Positions 37,027-50,060 of a DNA stretch of 64,000 bases are shown here, in pieces (the first letter of the stretch is position 1; each line of letters opens with the position of its first letter). The stretch is from Stomorhina lunata. Its lineage: Eukaryota; Arthropoda; Insecta; Diptera; Rhiniidae. The stretch is from assembly GCA_933228675.1 (NCBI GenBank), contig OW121742.1, forward strand, positions 112,845,739 through 112,909,738. Reading direction: 5' to 3'. Under the pieces are notes generated by a model. That model saw only the letters and a list, made by a program, of their open reading frames with translations. It was not told where the DNA came from and searched no databases. The position numbers were made by a program, and so were the translations under genes.

Positions 37027-37440
37027 TAAATCTCTCGTTTTCGTCATAATTTATTAACAATTGATTAATATTTTACATTTTATATACTTACATTAATTTA
37101 TTTATTTGCCTGCCGCTCATTTAGTGCAATTCTGTCATAAGACTATACTTTACCACAACTTTTACATCAAATCAATCTCTTATCTAGAGTTAAATATACA
37201 TGGTGGCACATTAAATGTGCTTCCAGAAAAACCCAATTATTTTCTTAATATACAGATTGAATTCAATTTGTAAAAAGTTGTAGTGATTCCATTTTCATTC
37301 TCTGCTATACTATATCTGAGGACAAATTGGCAAATTCGATATCGATCCAAATGTAAAATATTTGAGAAACATTTTTGTAGCATACCTTTAGGATAATCTA
37401 AATTATACTAGAGTAGTCCACAATGTTTAAATATCACGTC
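37027..37440. other. Dispersed repeat fragment between arrays (intron 7)
   Basis: The segment at about 37320-37395 (AATTCGATATCGATC, then TTTTTGTAGCATACCTTTAG, then GGATAAT) has a diverged copy at about 55680-55875 in intron 10, which suggests an old dispersed element. There is no coding sequence or clear terminus. Confidence 0.55.
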
Positions 37441-37970
37441 ATTACGTTTCTAACTTCCAAAAGGTTTATATGAGCCTACGACTCTATGGAATGAGCTACG
37501 ACTGACTCTATACAGGAACCTACGACTCTATATAATGTTCTATGATTGACTATATACAGGTACCTACTTCTCTATGTAATGATTTTCGATTGACTCTATA
37601 TAAGAACATACGACTCTATGGAATGATCTACGACTGACTCTATATAGGAACCTATGACTCTATATAAATATCTACTATTGCCCCTACTCGTATATAGGAT
37701 TTTACGACTCTATGTAATGATCTACGGTTTACTCTATATAGGAACCAATGACTCTATATAATGATCTAAGATAGACTACTTGTATTTAGTAACATACGAT
37801 TCGATGACTGACTCTATATAGCAACATAAGAATCTATATAATGATTTACGATTGACTCTATATAGGAACCTACGATTCTATATAATGATCTACGACTGAC
37901 TCTATTCGTATATCGGGACTCTATGTAATGATCTACAATTTACACTATATAAGAACTTACGACTCTTTTG
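37441..37970. repeat. 44-bp tandem repeat, about 12 copies (intron 7)
   Basis: The unit contains CCTACGACTCTATATAATG, then ATCTACGACTGACTCTATATA and GGAA. CCTAC starts at 37475, 37519 and 37563, giving a 44-bp period. Copies are diverged and some are shortened. The unit shows an internal near-duplication, with two ACGACT...CTATATA halves. Confidence 0.85.
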
Positions 37971-40190
37971 AAAAATTTTCTATAGAAAAATTTTTGATAA
38001 AAAAATTTCTATAGAAAAGTTTTTAATAAAAAAATTTTCTATTGAAAAATTTTTGATAAAACTTTTTTGGATAAAAAAATTACATACAAAAAAATATTTC
38101 TATAGAAAACTGTTTGATAAAAAATTTTCTATAGAAAAATTTTTGATAAAAAAAATTTCTATAAATAAATTTGTGATAAAAAAAATTTTGATAAAAAAAT
38201 TTTCTATAGAAAAATTTTTGATTAAAAAATGTTCTGTAGAAAAATTTATTGATAAAAAAAATTTTGATAAAAAAATTTTTTATAGAAAAATTTTTGATAG
38301 AAAAATTTTTGATAAAAATTTTTTTTCCATAGAAAAATTTTTTATAAAAAAAATTTTCTATAGAAAAATTTTTGATAAAAAAATTTTATATAGAAAACTT
38401 TTTGATAACAAAAAACAAAAAATTTTTGATAACAAAATTTTCTATAGAAAAATTTTTTGATAAAAAAATTTTCTATAGAAAAATTTTTTGATAAAAAAAT
38501 TTTCTATCGAAAAATTTTTTGATAAAAAAATTTTCTATAGAAAAATTTTTTGATAAAAAAATTTTCTATAGAAAAATTTGTTGATAAAAAAATTTTCTAT
38601 AGAAAAATTTGTTGATAAAAAATTTTCTATAGAAAAATAAAATTTATTTAAAAACTTCGATAGAAAAATTTGTGATAAACTCATTTTCTATAGAAAAATT
38701 TCTGATAAAATCTTTTCTATAAAAAAATGTTTGATTAAAAAATTTTCTAAAGAAAAATTTTTGATAAAAAAAATTTCCATAGAAAATATTCGAAAAAAAA
38801 AATTTCTATAGAAAAATTTTTGATAAAAAAAATTTTATAAAAAAAAATTTTATAAAAAAAAATTTTATAAAAAAAAATTTTATAAAAAAAAAATTCTATA
38901 ACAAAAGTTTTGATAAAAAAAATTTCTATAGAAAAATCTTTGATAAAAAAAATTTTATAAAAAAAAAATTTTATAAAGAAAAATTTTATAAAAAAAAATT
39001 TTATAAAAAAAAATTCTATAAAAAAAGTTTTAATAAAAAAAATTTTAATAAAAAAAATTTTCTATAAAAAATTTTCTATAGAAAATTTTTGAAAGAATAA
39101 TTTTCTATAGAAATTTTTCTGATAAAAAAATTTTTAGTAAAAAAATTTTTGATAAAAAAAATTTCTACAGAAGAATTTTTGAAACTTTTCTATAGAAAAA
39201 TTTTTCATAAAAACTTTTTTTTATAGAAAAATTTTTAATAAAAAAATTTTCTATAGAAATTTTTCTGATAAAAAAATTTTCTATAGAAAAATTTTTGATA
39301 AAAAATGTTCTATAGAAAAATTTTAGATAAAAAAAATTTTATATAAAAAAATTTTTGACAAAAAACTTCTCTACAGAAAAATTAAAAAAAAAATTCTATA
39401 GAGAAAAAAATTTTTTCTCTAAAAATATTTTTGATATGAAAAATTTGGTAAAAAAATTTTCTTTAGAAAAATTTTTGATATAAAAATTTTGAATAAAAAA
39501 ATTTTCTATAGAAACATTTTTTATAGAAAAATATTTGATAAAAAAATTTTTGATATAAACATTTTTTATAGAAAAATTTTTAATAAAAAAATTTTCTATA
39601 GAAAAATATTTGATAAAAAAAATGTTCTATCGAAAAATTTGTTGACAAAAAAAATTTCTATACAAAAACTAAATTTATTTAAAAGTTTATATAGAAAAAT
39701 TTTTGATAAACTAATTTTCTATAGAAAAATTTCTGATAAAATAATTTTGTACAGAAAAATTTTTTATAGAAAAAGTTTTAATAAAAAAATTTTCTATAGA
39801 AAAATATTTGATAAAAAAATTTCTGATAAGAAAATTTTGTATAGAAAATTTTTTGATTACAAAATTTTCTATAGAAAAATGTTTAATAAAAAATTTCTAT
39901 AATAAAATAATTTCATATATAATTATAATTAAAAATATATAATTAAAAAATTTTCTAAAGAAAAATTTTTGATAAAAAAATTTCTATAGAAAATTTTCGA
40001 TAGAAAAATTTACTACAAAAAATTTTTGATAAAAAAAAATTTTATAGAAAAATTTTCTATAAAAAAAGTTTTGATAAAAAAATTTTTAATAAAAATATTT
40101 TGCATAAAAAATTTTTAATAAAAATATTTTGCATAAAAAATTTTTGATAAAAAAATTTACTATAGAAAAATTTTTGATAAAAATATTAAA
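37971..40190. repeat. 30-31-bp minisatellite GATAAAAAAA/TTTTCTATAGAAAA, forward (intron 7)
   Basis: The unit is GATAAAAAAATTTTCTATAG followed by AAAAATTTTTT, period 30-31 (ATAAAAAAA at 38491 and 38522). It contains the palindrome TTTTCTATAGAAAA, as in the intron 1 array, and may be related to it. It is heavily diverged, with some plain A/T runs (38830-39060). Where the unit is 30 bp one frame stays open, giving frames of 135-137 codons of Phe-Tyr-Arg-Lys-Ile-Phe-Asp-Lys repeats; these are not genes. Confidence 0.95.
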
Positions 40191-41989
40191 ATGAAATGGA
40201 GTGGAGTGGAAAACACTTTCCATTAAAAAATACCTATTTTTTTAAAATTATAAAAAAAACGGCAGGTCTGCCGACGATTTTTCCCTTTGTGCCGACCACT
40301 TTTATAATAATCTAATTGCCTAAAATTAGGCAACACTTTTTAGAAATTTATTTAAATTTTCCTTGCGAATGTAAAAAGAATTTGTTTGCGGAAAAACTGA
40401 TTGACTTTAGATAAATAAAATAATTTAGCTATTCTAGAGAATTTTTTCCAAGCCCCTTTTTAGAACTTATGACATTAATGCATTAAATGAGCCTTATTTA
40501 TATATTGTTCATATGTCTATCATTTTAAAAGTTATTGTAAATATTTAAATTTATTTTACTTGATGTGTTTTTTTGCTTAATTTTTCTTTATCAACAATTA
40601 ATTAAATATAAAAATCTATCCATTTTTTTTTTCTCTTTTTCAAATGCTTTTTATTGTAATATGTTCTGCTTATGCATATAAATGTGTGTGTATGTGTGTG
40701 TGTGTTGCAACTGCAAATAACCAAAAAATCAAAATGAACAAAAACCATGAATTAAAATACTGCTTTTTAACAAAAAAAATCTGTGGACAAAATAAATAAA
40801 ACCGAACGATCATCATAAAAAATTCTACTTTTTTTGGTTTAATTGCAAATAAAAATTTTCAATATCAAACTCAACAAAATGCTGAAAACTTAAAAACTTT
40901 TATTGGTTTACAAAATTTTTCATGAATGAAAAATAAACACATTTATATCAATTAAAATGAAATATTTAATAAAAAAAAAACACAAACTCTATAACAAATA
41001 CACTTTTTCACAAAAAAATACAAAAAACATTTACAAACACATTTTGAAAAATAATTATACTTTAAAACAAATACAAATAATGTAAAAATAACAATAAATA
41101 TAATTAACAAATAATGAAATGAATTTGAAAACTAATTAAATAAAATAAATAAACAATACAAAAACAAATAACAAATTTTTAAACAATACAAAAAAAAAAT
41201 TTTCAAATTTAAAATTTTACACAACAAAAAACTTGAAACTTTAAAACCATGGACAACAACAATTAAACATTCACAAATTAAATATTAACAACAAAACAAA
41301 AAAACTCTGTAACCAAATTAAATCAAAACATTTTTTCAAACCATTTCCGTTTAACATCAACTTCCTCTTAACCCTAAAAAAACACCCACCAATACTAAAA
41401 CAACTGCTTCATTTGAAAACAAAACACACATTGCTTTAATTTTAATACAACTCTTTGTGTGTGTATGCCTATTTTTGTATGTATTTTTTCAAAAAAATGG
41501 CTTTTACTAAAATTGTCTGCATATTTCCTTAATTGTGTGTGTTTTTAAACTATTTTTAATGTTTTCCTAACAAAATAAATATTAAAATTTTTATCAACCA
41601 ACTTTTTTTTTAAACATTTTTTTGCTTGTTAACACTCTTGTTTTTTTTTTTTTTTTGTTGCAAAACCTTTGCCATCATTATTAATTAACCTTTTTAATTA
41701 CATTTGTTAAAATAATAACAATTAATAAAACAACTCTAAAAAATTTCTCTTAAAAAAACAACTAATTAAAACTGTTTTTGAAAACTAAACTAAAAAAAAT
41801 ACACAATTTTAAACAAAATTTAACTCAATTATAACACAAACATAATCAAATCAACTCAAACACTCTACAACAAACTCACTCACTCCATCACCTAAACATT
41901 TCTTCAAAAATTCGTCTTCGTTCGTAAATCAATTAACACTCAACTCATAATTTTTGTCCAAAAACAAAAATTCATCTTAAAAATTAAAG
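40191..41989. other. Intron 7, 3' part
   Basis: Very A-rich intron. Small features include a GC-rich hairpin CGGCAGGTCTGCCG at 40260-40273 and a TG run at about 40683-40708. Otherwise nothing is recognised before the short exon. Confidence 0.65.
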
Positions 41990-42023
41990 ATCGTACTGAT
42001 GTTTCTATGAGCGCTACACACAG
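41990..42023 (+). CDS. Exon: 34-nt cytoplasmic juxtamembrane exon
   Basis: This very short exon is inferred from phase. It enters in phase 1 (junction codon Tyr) and leaves in phase 2, reading YRTDVSMSATH before the junction Ser. It bridges the membrane exon (phase 1) to the tail exon at 47772 (needs phase 2). Its donor CACAG|GTAAGC is a strong consensus; its acceptor (AATTAAAG) has a weak pyrimidine tract. Skipping it would shift the frame unless an alternative acceptor at 47803 or 47812 is used. It is flanked by large arrays of one repeat family in opposite orientation (37971-40190 and 42361-44690), which might affect its inclusion. Confidence 0.6.
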
Positions 42024-42360
42024 GTAAGCCATATTTAATTTGTTCAAATATTTTAAAGCTTTTTTAATAAATTTTTAACACAAAAATTGTATTTAATTAA
42101 AAGCTAAAATTTTAATCTTTAATTTAAAACCAGGAACTTGAAATTTCTTAACAAATTTGACTCATTAAAGAATAAGCCTAAAAATATGCAATAAATTCTG
42201 CTGAGTAATTGCAATAGTTTTACATTACAAACGAAATGAGAACAGAAGAAAAATATAGTCAGAGTTTCCGTTTTTTATACTTTTAAATAAAATATGTATT
42301 TTTTTCAATTTGTAGTTCTAATGATTAAAAAGAAAAAGTTTTAAACTCCATTTTTTTTTA
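42024..42360. other. Intron 8, 5' part
   Basis: AT-rich sequence after GTAAGC. Nothing is recognised. Confidence 0.65.
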
Positions 42361-44690
42361 ATTTTTTTACCAAATTTTTTCCATAGAAAATTTTTTTATT
42401 AAAAATTTTTCTATAGAAAATATTTTTATTAAAAATTTTTCTATAAAAAATTTTTTTACCAAAAATTTGTCTATAAAAAATTTTTTTACCAAAAACTTTT
42501 CTATGCAAAATTTTTTCAAAAAATTTTCTATAGAAAATTTTCCTATAAAAAATTTTTTCTACAGAAAATTTTTTATCAAAAATTTTTCTACTGAAATTTT
42601 TTTATCAAAAATTTTTCTAAATTTTTTTATCAGAAATTTTTCTATATTTTTTCTATAGAAAATTTTTTCATCAAAAATTTATCTAAGAAAATTTTTTTAT
42701 CAAAAATTTTTCTACAGAAATTTTTTTTAACAAAAATGTTTCTAAATTTTTTCTATAAAAATTTATTTTATCAAAAATTTGTCTACATTTTTCTATAAAA
42801 ATTTATTTATCAAAAATTTTTCCATAGAAATTTTTTTATCAAAAATTTTCTAAATTTTTTCTATTGAACATTTTTTTATAAAAAATTTTTCTATAGAAAA
42901 TTTTTTATCAAAAATTGTTCTACAGAAATTTTTTTATTAAAAATTTTTCTAAATTTTTTCTATAAAAATTTATTTTATCAGAAATTTTTTTACATTTTTC
43001 TATAAAAATTTCTTTATCAAAAATTTTTCTATTGAAATTCTTTTTATTAAAAATTTTTCTAATTTTTTTCTATAAAAATTTAAAAAAAAATTATATAGAA
43101 AATTTTTTATTCATAAATTTTCTACAAAAAATTTTTTATCAAAAATGTTTCTATAGAAAATTTTTTATCAAAAATTTTCTTACACAAATTTTTCTATAGA
43201 AAATTTTTTTATTAAAAATTTTTCTATAAAATTTTTCTAACAAAAATTTTTCTATAAAAATTTTTTCATCAAAATTTTTTCTATAGAAAATTTTTTTATC
43301 AAAAATTTTTTATAGAATATTTTTTACTAAAAATTTTTTTATAGAAAATTTTTTTATCAAAAATCTTTCTATAGAAAATTTTCTTATAAAAAAAGAGAAC
43401 AGCACAATTTTCTTACAAAAATTTTTCTATAGAACGTTTTCTTATCAAAAATTTTTTATCAAAAATTTTTTATCAAAAATTTTTCCATAGAAAATTTTTT
43501 ATCAAAAATTTTTCTACAGAAGATTTTCTTATACAAATTTTTTACCAAAAATAGAAGAAATTTTCTGCAAAATTTTTTTCTATAAAAAATTTTTTTTATC
43601 AAATATTTTTCTATAGAAAATTTGTTTATCAAAAATTTTTCTATAGAAAAGTTTTTCCATAAAAATGTTTCTATAAAAAATTTTGTAATCAAAACTTTTT
43701 CTATAAAAAATTTTGTTATCAGAAATTTTACTACGGAAAATTTTTCTATAAAAAATTTTTTTTATCAACAATTTTTCTATAAATAAATTTTTTATCAAAA
43801 ATTTTTCTTTGGAAAATTTTTTATAAAAAATGTTTGTATGAAAAATTTTTTTATCAAAAATTTTTCTATTGAAAATTTTCTTATAAAAATTTTTCTATAG
43901 AAAAGTTTTGTTATAAAAATTTTTCTATAGAAAAATTTTTTATCTAGAATTTTTCTATAGAAAATTTCTATAGAAAATTTTTCTTGGAAAATTTTTTATC
44001 AAACATTTTTCTATAGAAAATTTTTTATCAAAAATTTTCTATAGAAAATTGTCTTAAAAAGAATTTTCTATAAAATTTTTTTTTATCAAAATTTTATCTA
44101 TAGAAATTTTTTTTTTCAAAAATTTTTTTATTAAAAATTTCTTATTAAAAATTTTTCTATAAACAATTTTTCTTTGGAAAATTTTCTATCAAAAATTGTC
44201 TTTGGAAAATTTAGTATTAAAAATTTTTCGATAGAATATTTTTTTTTTTTCAAAAATTTTTGTATAGAAAATTTTTTTATCAAAAATTTTTCTATAGAAA
44301 ATTTTCTTCCAAAAATTTTTCTATAGAAAATTATTTATCAAAAATTTTTGATAAAAAAATTTTCTATAGAAAATTTTAATACAGATCAATCAATCAATAA
44401 AGACAATTTTTTTTATCAAAAATGTTTCTATAAACAATTTTTCTTTGAAAAATTTTTAATCAAAAATTTTATCAAAAAAATTTTCCAATTTTTATCAAAA
44501 ATTTTTCGATTGAATATTTTTGTTTCAAAAATTTTTGTATAGAAAATTTTTTTATCAAAAATTTTCTATAGAAAATTTTCTTACAAACATTTTTCTATAG
44601 CAAATTATTTATCAAAAATTTTTGAGAAAAAATGTTTCTACAGAAAATTTTTTTAAAAAAATTTTTCTATAGAAGATTTTTTTTATATAA
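42361..44690. repeat. 29-31-bp minisatellite of the GATAAAAAAA family, reverse orientation (intron 8)
   Basis: Units read TTTTTTATC, AAAAATTTTT, CTATAGAAAA: the reverse complement arrangement of the array at 37971-40190. It is diverged, with truncated copies. Small frames on both strands (for example 43459-43798 minus) are products of the repeat. The array starts 337 bp after the short exon. Confidence 0.93.
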
Positions 44691-47000
44691 TTTGGTCTAA
44701 TTTTGGTTTAAATCAGATTCGAGAAATTAGTATATTTAAAAAATTATTGCCTACTTATAGGTTTTGAACTATTTTAAAGCAATTTAAATAGAGTTTATTC
44801 CATGAAAGTTTTGTTAAGATTTTTGTATTTTTTCAACAGTTTTTTAAAAATTTTGGATTTCAATCATTAATTAAATCAATTAAAATTTTCTTGAAAAAAA
44901 AAAATAAAAGTTGTATGATAGATTTTTATATATTTCCTTTCCTTATAAAAATTCAGTTTTTAAAAGCTTGTATGAAAATTAGTTCTAAAATGTATCTGGG
45001 AGAACTTTCATATAACTAAATGGTGGTCGCTGTTTATATCTGCTCCAAAATATGAAAAAAAAACAAATAAAAGTTGTTCTTAGAAATGTTTTCAAAGAAT
45101 TTTGTATTTTTTCAACAATTTTGTAAAAAATTTTAATTTCAATCCTGAGAAAAATTGATTTAAATTTCCCTTTTATAAATAATAAATTATTTTGCAAGTG
45201 ATTTTAAAGGTGGATTACAGACCATTCTTTGCATAGCAAACAAATAAGTACTAAACTTTTTAACTGTGTTTAAGAAATGTTAATTTTGCATAATATCACA
45301 AAAATATTCGATACTAAAATCACTTGAGTGCTTCAGAACTACCAGTTTAATTAGCTTGAGTTTCTATTTATTTTGTCTAATTTAGGTTTTACTTATATTT
45401 AAAAAATTTAAATATTCAAAAAATATTGCCTACTTATAGGCTTTGAAATATTTTATATTAACTTAAATAGTAGTTTTTCTCTGAAATTTCTGTTAGATTT
45501 TTGTATTTTTCCCACAATTTGTTAATAATTTTGGATTTCAATCATTAATTAAATAAATAAAAATTTCCTTGGAAAAAAGTAAAAAAGTTTTTTTAGGTAG
45601 GTACTATGACAATCATGTCTTTTATAGGGACTTTGGGTCTCTAGAGTTTCATAAATTCCGATTGCCAGTTTAATTTGTCTAAGTTACTTTTAATTTTGTC
45701 TAATTTTGGTTTTACTTAAATTTGAGAAATTAAAATTTTCAAAAATCATTGCCTACTTATAGGCTTCGAAATATTTTTGTTCAAACTAAAGAAAAGTTGT
45801 TCTCTGAAATTTTTTGTAAGATTTTTGTATTTTTTCAACAATTTCTTAATAATTTTAGATTTGAATTAATAATTAAATTAATTAAAATTTCCTTGAATGA
45901 AAGTTAAAAAGCCATTTGTGGGATATTATCGTATTCTAACATTTTGTTACATTTTGCAGTGGCAAAAACTTTCTCAATTTTATGGAATATCAGGGATGTT
46001 ACGATCTAAATGTCAGTCCTTCCACCAAATTTGTTACATAAGTAAAGTAAGGGTCTTACTGTTCGGAAGAGGTTTTTAGGCGTTTAGGTATTTTGTAGGA
46101 CTTTTAATTTTGTATTAATTAAATTTAATTTTGTATTAATTAAAGCTCAGTTTATGCAGAAAATATGAAGAACTACCAGTTTAATTTGAGTTTCTTTTAA
46201 TTTTGTCTAATTTTGGTTTTACTTAAATTTGAGAAATTAAAATTTTTAAAAATCATTGCCTACTTACAGGCTTCGAAATATTTTTGTTCAAGTTAAATAA
46301 AAGTTGTTCTCTGAAATTTTTCTTAAGATTTTTGTATTTTAACAAGAATTTTTTTAATAATTTTGGTTTCAATTATAAATTAAACTAATTAAAATTTTTT
46401 TGAAAAAAAAAAATAAAGTTTAGTTTATGCTGAAAATATGAAGAACTACAAGTTTAATTTGCTTGAGTTTCTTTTAATTTTATCTAATTTTAGTTTTACT
46501 TAAATTTGAGAAATTAAAATTTTCAAAAATCATTGATTACTTATAAGCTTCAAAATATTTTTGTTCAAGTTATATAAAAGTTGTTCTCTGAAGTTTTTTG
46601 TAAGATTTTTTTATTTTTCCAAGAATTTATTTAATAATTTTGGTTTCAATTATAAATTAAACTAATTAAATTTTTTTGAAAAAAATAAAAAATAAAGTTT
46701 AGTTTATGCAGAAAATATGGAGAATTGCCAGTTTAATTTACTTGATTTTGTTTTAATTTTGTCTAATTTTGGTTTTACTTAAATTTGAGAAATTAAAATT
46801 TTCAAAAATCATTGCCTACTTATAGGCTTCGAAATATTTTTGTTCAGTTAAATAAAAGTTGTTCTCTGAAATTTTTTGTAAGATTTTTGTATTTTTTCAA
46901 CAATTTTTTAATAATTTTGGTTTTAATTATTAATATAATTAATTAAAATTTTCTTGAAAAAAAATGTAAAAATCTTCTTTTAGGTAGGTCTTATGGAAAT
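44691..47000. repeat. Degenerate repeat of about 280 bp, about six copies (intron 8)
   Basis: The recurring block contains TTTTGTCTAATTTTGGTTTT, ACTTAAATTTGAGAAATTAA, ATTGCCTACTTATAGGCTTC, AAATATTTTTGTTCAA and TTGTTCTCTGAAATTTTT. The GCCTACTTA landmark is at 44749, 45428, 45751, 46258, about 46535 (as GATTACTTA) and 46814. The last three spacings are about 277-280 bp; larger gaps hold insertions. It could be an old tandem duplication of part of a mobile element, but no coding remains. Confidence 0.85.
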
Positions 47001-47771
47001 CATACCTTCTTTGAGGACTATGGCTTTTCAGAGTTTCATAAATTAAGGATAGTAAAAAGTATACGGATATTAAGATTTGTATGTCAGACCTTTTAGCAAT
47101 TTTTGTATATAACTCTTCGGCAGATGTTCTTAAGCATTTAGTTATTATGTAGGACTTTCATGTGACCTTTAAATTTCGTTTTAATTAAGGGTTAGTTTAT
47201 GGAGAAAATACGGAAATTTTTTCCACTTCTGTTTAATTAATAAGATTTTAGTATTATGAAAGTTTCGAATCTTTATTTTTTGATGAACTTCTTTTTGAAA
47301 TAATGGCTTATTTTGATATTTTGTTTGAAATTTCAAGTTCCTTTAAGCTTTTTTATCTATAAATTGTATGTAGCTTAATAATTATTTAATTTTTTTTTTA
47401 ATAGTTTTATTTTGTTATTAATTTATTTTTAATAATTTTTCTTTTTTTATTTTCGTTTCATTTCATTTAAATGTAATCAATGTAAATGCACCAAAAAAAA
47501 AAAATTAAAAAAAACTTTAAACAAAAAAATTTGGCTTAATTTATAACTAAATGTTGTGTATGTTGTTAAATAAATAAATTAAAAAAATTGTTGTGGCTTG
47601 TTGTAAATGCTTTTGTTTTAAATAAATTCAATTTATAAAAAAAAATCATCTTACCACAAATTCAATATGACTAACATCATCATGATCATTGTAAACCATT
47701 GACGTCATCAACAACAAATTGCCTTTTTTATTTTGACTTTTATAACATTTGTAAATCAAAAAAATCATTAG
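47001..47771. other. Intron 8, 3' part
   Basis: AT-rich sequence ending at the acceptor AAATCATTAG (47762-47771). The pyrimidine tract is weak. The start of the next exon is chosen for phase and for lack of stops. Confidence 0.6.
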
Positions 47772-49060
47772 TGTTCTATCATATCAACCTCATATGCCGC
47801 AAGTGTTATCAGCCAATTCGGTATTACCCGATACACTTAAGGTGCCCATTATCAGTCAAATGTTGCTACCGGCTATGACCGGTAGTGGTGGGGCTGGTGG
47901 TGGTCAGCAACATCAATCTCTTGCTAAAGATAATGTTAGCCTGACAAAAGCAACACCCATTTTGTTGCAAACAACAGCCGTTGCTACAACTCAAGCTGCC
48001 ACCACACCCATACAAACGCCCATTTTAACAAAACAGCAACATTGTAAACAAAGTAGTGATAGTGCTAGTAATACTTGCCATACCAACACTAATTTAAATA
48101 GTAATGAACAATGTAATACAATCAAAAGCACAACAACAAAAACACCAGCAACAACTGTTGCTAGCTTAAGTACTGGCACGACTGTAACAGCAACAACAAC
48201 TTCAACATTACCACAAACATCCTCAACAATTGTTGTTACCACACCCCCTTTAAGTCTACGCTCAAGCTCACAAATACCCAAATCCCCACCCCGTTGGCCA
48301 CTGAGACCCGGTGTTATGGTGCATGTTAGCAGTGATACTAAAGAAAATTTAGCTGTAAATCGCATGACTTTAAAGCCAACAGCAACACTGGCTAATTTGA
48401 CAGCGTCGACAGTAAATGACAGTTCAGTGTCTTCATCAACACTTAATAATACATGTGGCAGCAGCAGCACACAGACAACCTTACTCAATATAACACGTCA
48501 ATCGTCCACTTTGGGACGTATCGGCAGACAGACAAGGGTACAGGAAACTGAACATTTACAAAGTGACCAGCAAGATTTGGCTTTTAACAAATTAAAGGTG
48601 GCGGAGGCTAATGAGCACAAAGGCAAACAACAGCAATTATCCCTAAGTCATACATTACCTCTAAGGGGTAAAAGTCAAAAGGAAACAACAGCAAATTTAT
48701 TAAATTTATCAAATCCTACAGATTTGGTAGCTCAGGCGGAAGAGGAAGCGGAAATGACACTCAACCAAAACCAAAACTTAGAAACGGAAATTCAAATAGC
48801 TACAGAAAATCCCTCCTCCTCTATAGTTCCTCACCTACAGCAGCAAAAGCTTTCGCATCTCAAAAAAGTAGAGCTTTTCTTTAGCAATATATTTTTCAAA
48901 AGAACCTCTCCCAGCGACACTTGTCGTGATAGTCAAAGAAGTCATGTGGGTTTATTGCCAGGAAAATTTTGGAAACGCTCAGACAACTCAACAAGAGAAA
49001 GCTCAAAATCTCCCTTTAGCTCGGAATATCGTTTAAAAGGACTGCGTAGCAGTGGCAGTG
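47772..49060 (+). CDS. Exon: long low-complexity cytoplasmic tail
   Basis: This exon of about 430 codons enters in phase 2 (junction Ser, then VLSYQPHMPQVLSANSV) and leaves in phase 1 at AGTG|GTAATA. The tail has a Gly/Gln patch, long Thr/Ser/Asn-rich stretches, a less repetitive basic/proline core (SPPRWPLRPGVMVHVSSDT), TLGRIGRQTRVQ, an acidic Glu/Gln region and a basic Ser-rich end. Such composition suggests a disordered tail open to phosphorylation. No catalytic domain is visible. Retaining intron 9 would end the protein at TGA (49069-49071). The 165-codon frame on the minus strand is a shadow of this exon. Confidence 0.85.
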
Positions 49061-49220
49061 GTAATATTTGATTTTTCCTTATAATTTCTTTTTAATTTTC
49101 TTTAAATCATTTAAGCTTTGATTTTATTCATAATTTGCTTTTTTATGTTCATTTCTTTTCATTTCATTTAAATATTATAATTTCCTTAACAAAAAACAAA
49201 ACCCAACAAACACTTTGTAG

Positions 49221-49817
49221 TTACTTATAAAAAATGTGCTAAAGCCAAGACCTCAACAAGTGCAAGTAGTTTAAACACCAACACCATCACCTCTGCAAAT
49301 ACAGGCACCAGTACCAACAGCTCTAATGAAACTTTTCTTAATAACAACAACAACAATAATTTAAACACCGCCACAGGCCCCTCAAACACGAACAGCTCAA
49401 ACAACAGCAACATCAACAACAACACGAAACGAGCTCAACAACAAACACCCTCAACACCCACAACTCAAACTATACACATACAACTACCACAACCTCAACA
49501 CCCATTACCAGTATCCATGATCTCAGTCTCGCCTTCCTCAAATACCAGTCGCCCTGTGCTAGACGCTCAAAAACGCGTAAACCTTGTCAGCACCATAATG
49601 CCCGGCGAGAAATCCGTAACAACGGTTATACAATCTATACCATCGACTATTGTGACGAGTCGCGAAATAGTGAGAAGCGAGAGTCAGCGTTCGCAGCGCA
49701 AGGGTATATTGAAGGCACCAACTCCGCCGCCCAGGCCCCCACCCATTACGAGAGGGGCAGCCACCTTACCCCGGAAGTGTACGGTAACGCAGACGCCGAA
49801 AATCGAAAGAGTTCAAA
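49221..49817 (+). CDS. Exon: Asn/Thr-rich tail with proline-rich motif
   Basis: This exon follows a 160-bp intron with acceptor CACTTTGTAG; the junction gives SGS-VTYKKCAKAK. The first part is Thr/Ser/Asn-rich with a run of seven Asn and a Gln run. The second part is more conserved in look: SVSPSSNTSRPVLDAQKRV, SIPSTIVTSREIVRSE, RKGILKAPTPPPRPPPITRG and AATLPRKCTVTQTPKIERV. The APTPPPRPPP stretch is a plausible SH3 or WW/EVH1-binding site, which would connect the receptor to the actin cytoskeleton (inference). The donor is GTAAGA at 49818, phase 1. The small minus-strand frame at 49225-49425 is a shadow. Confidence 0.87.
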
Positions 49818-50060
49818 GTAAGATTTTTGGTTTTTAATTTCATCATTAGTTTCTAAAAGCTTTCATTCTCATTAAATCAACCATAAAACTCATTTATCAT
49901 TCATTTGTTAAAACAAGCAAAGAAAATCAAGTCAAAAGCTTAAAGCTTTTCAAAAAAAAGAATATGTGTAAAGTTATGAGATTAAAAATAAGGTCAGAAA
50001 ATTTTAAACCAAGTTCAATAAAATATCAAAAGCTTAACATTTTTAAAGTCATCATAAAAA

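Noticed and set aside
36854..37060. 68-codon minus-strand frame of Lys/Asn/Phe/Leu repeats
   Set aside because: It is produced by the 30-bp variant units at the end of the forward array.
40260..40273. CGGCAGGTCTGCCG hairpin as a terminator or regulatory site
   Set aside because: A single short palindrome in an intron with no supporting context.
37971..44690. Open frames of 60-137 codons rich in Phe, Tyr, Arg, Lys, Ile and Asp on both strands
   Set aside because: They are translations of 30-bp repeat units, which keep frame. They have no domain and no splice or start context.
47991..48488. 165-codon minus-strand frame
   Set aside because: It is a shadow of the Thr/Ser-rich tail exon, whose phase and splice sites fit the gene.
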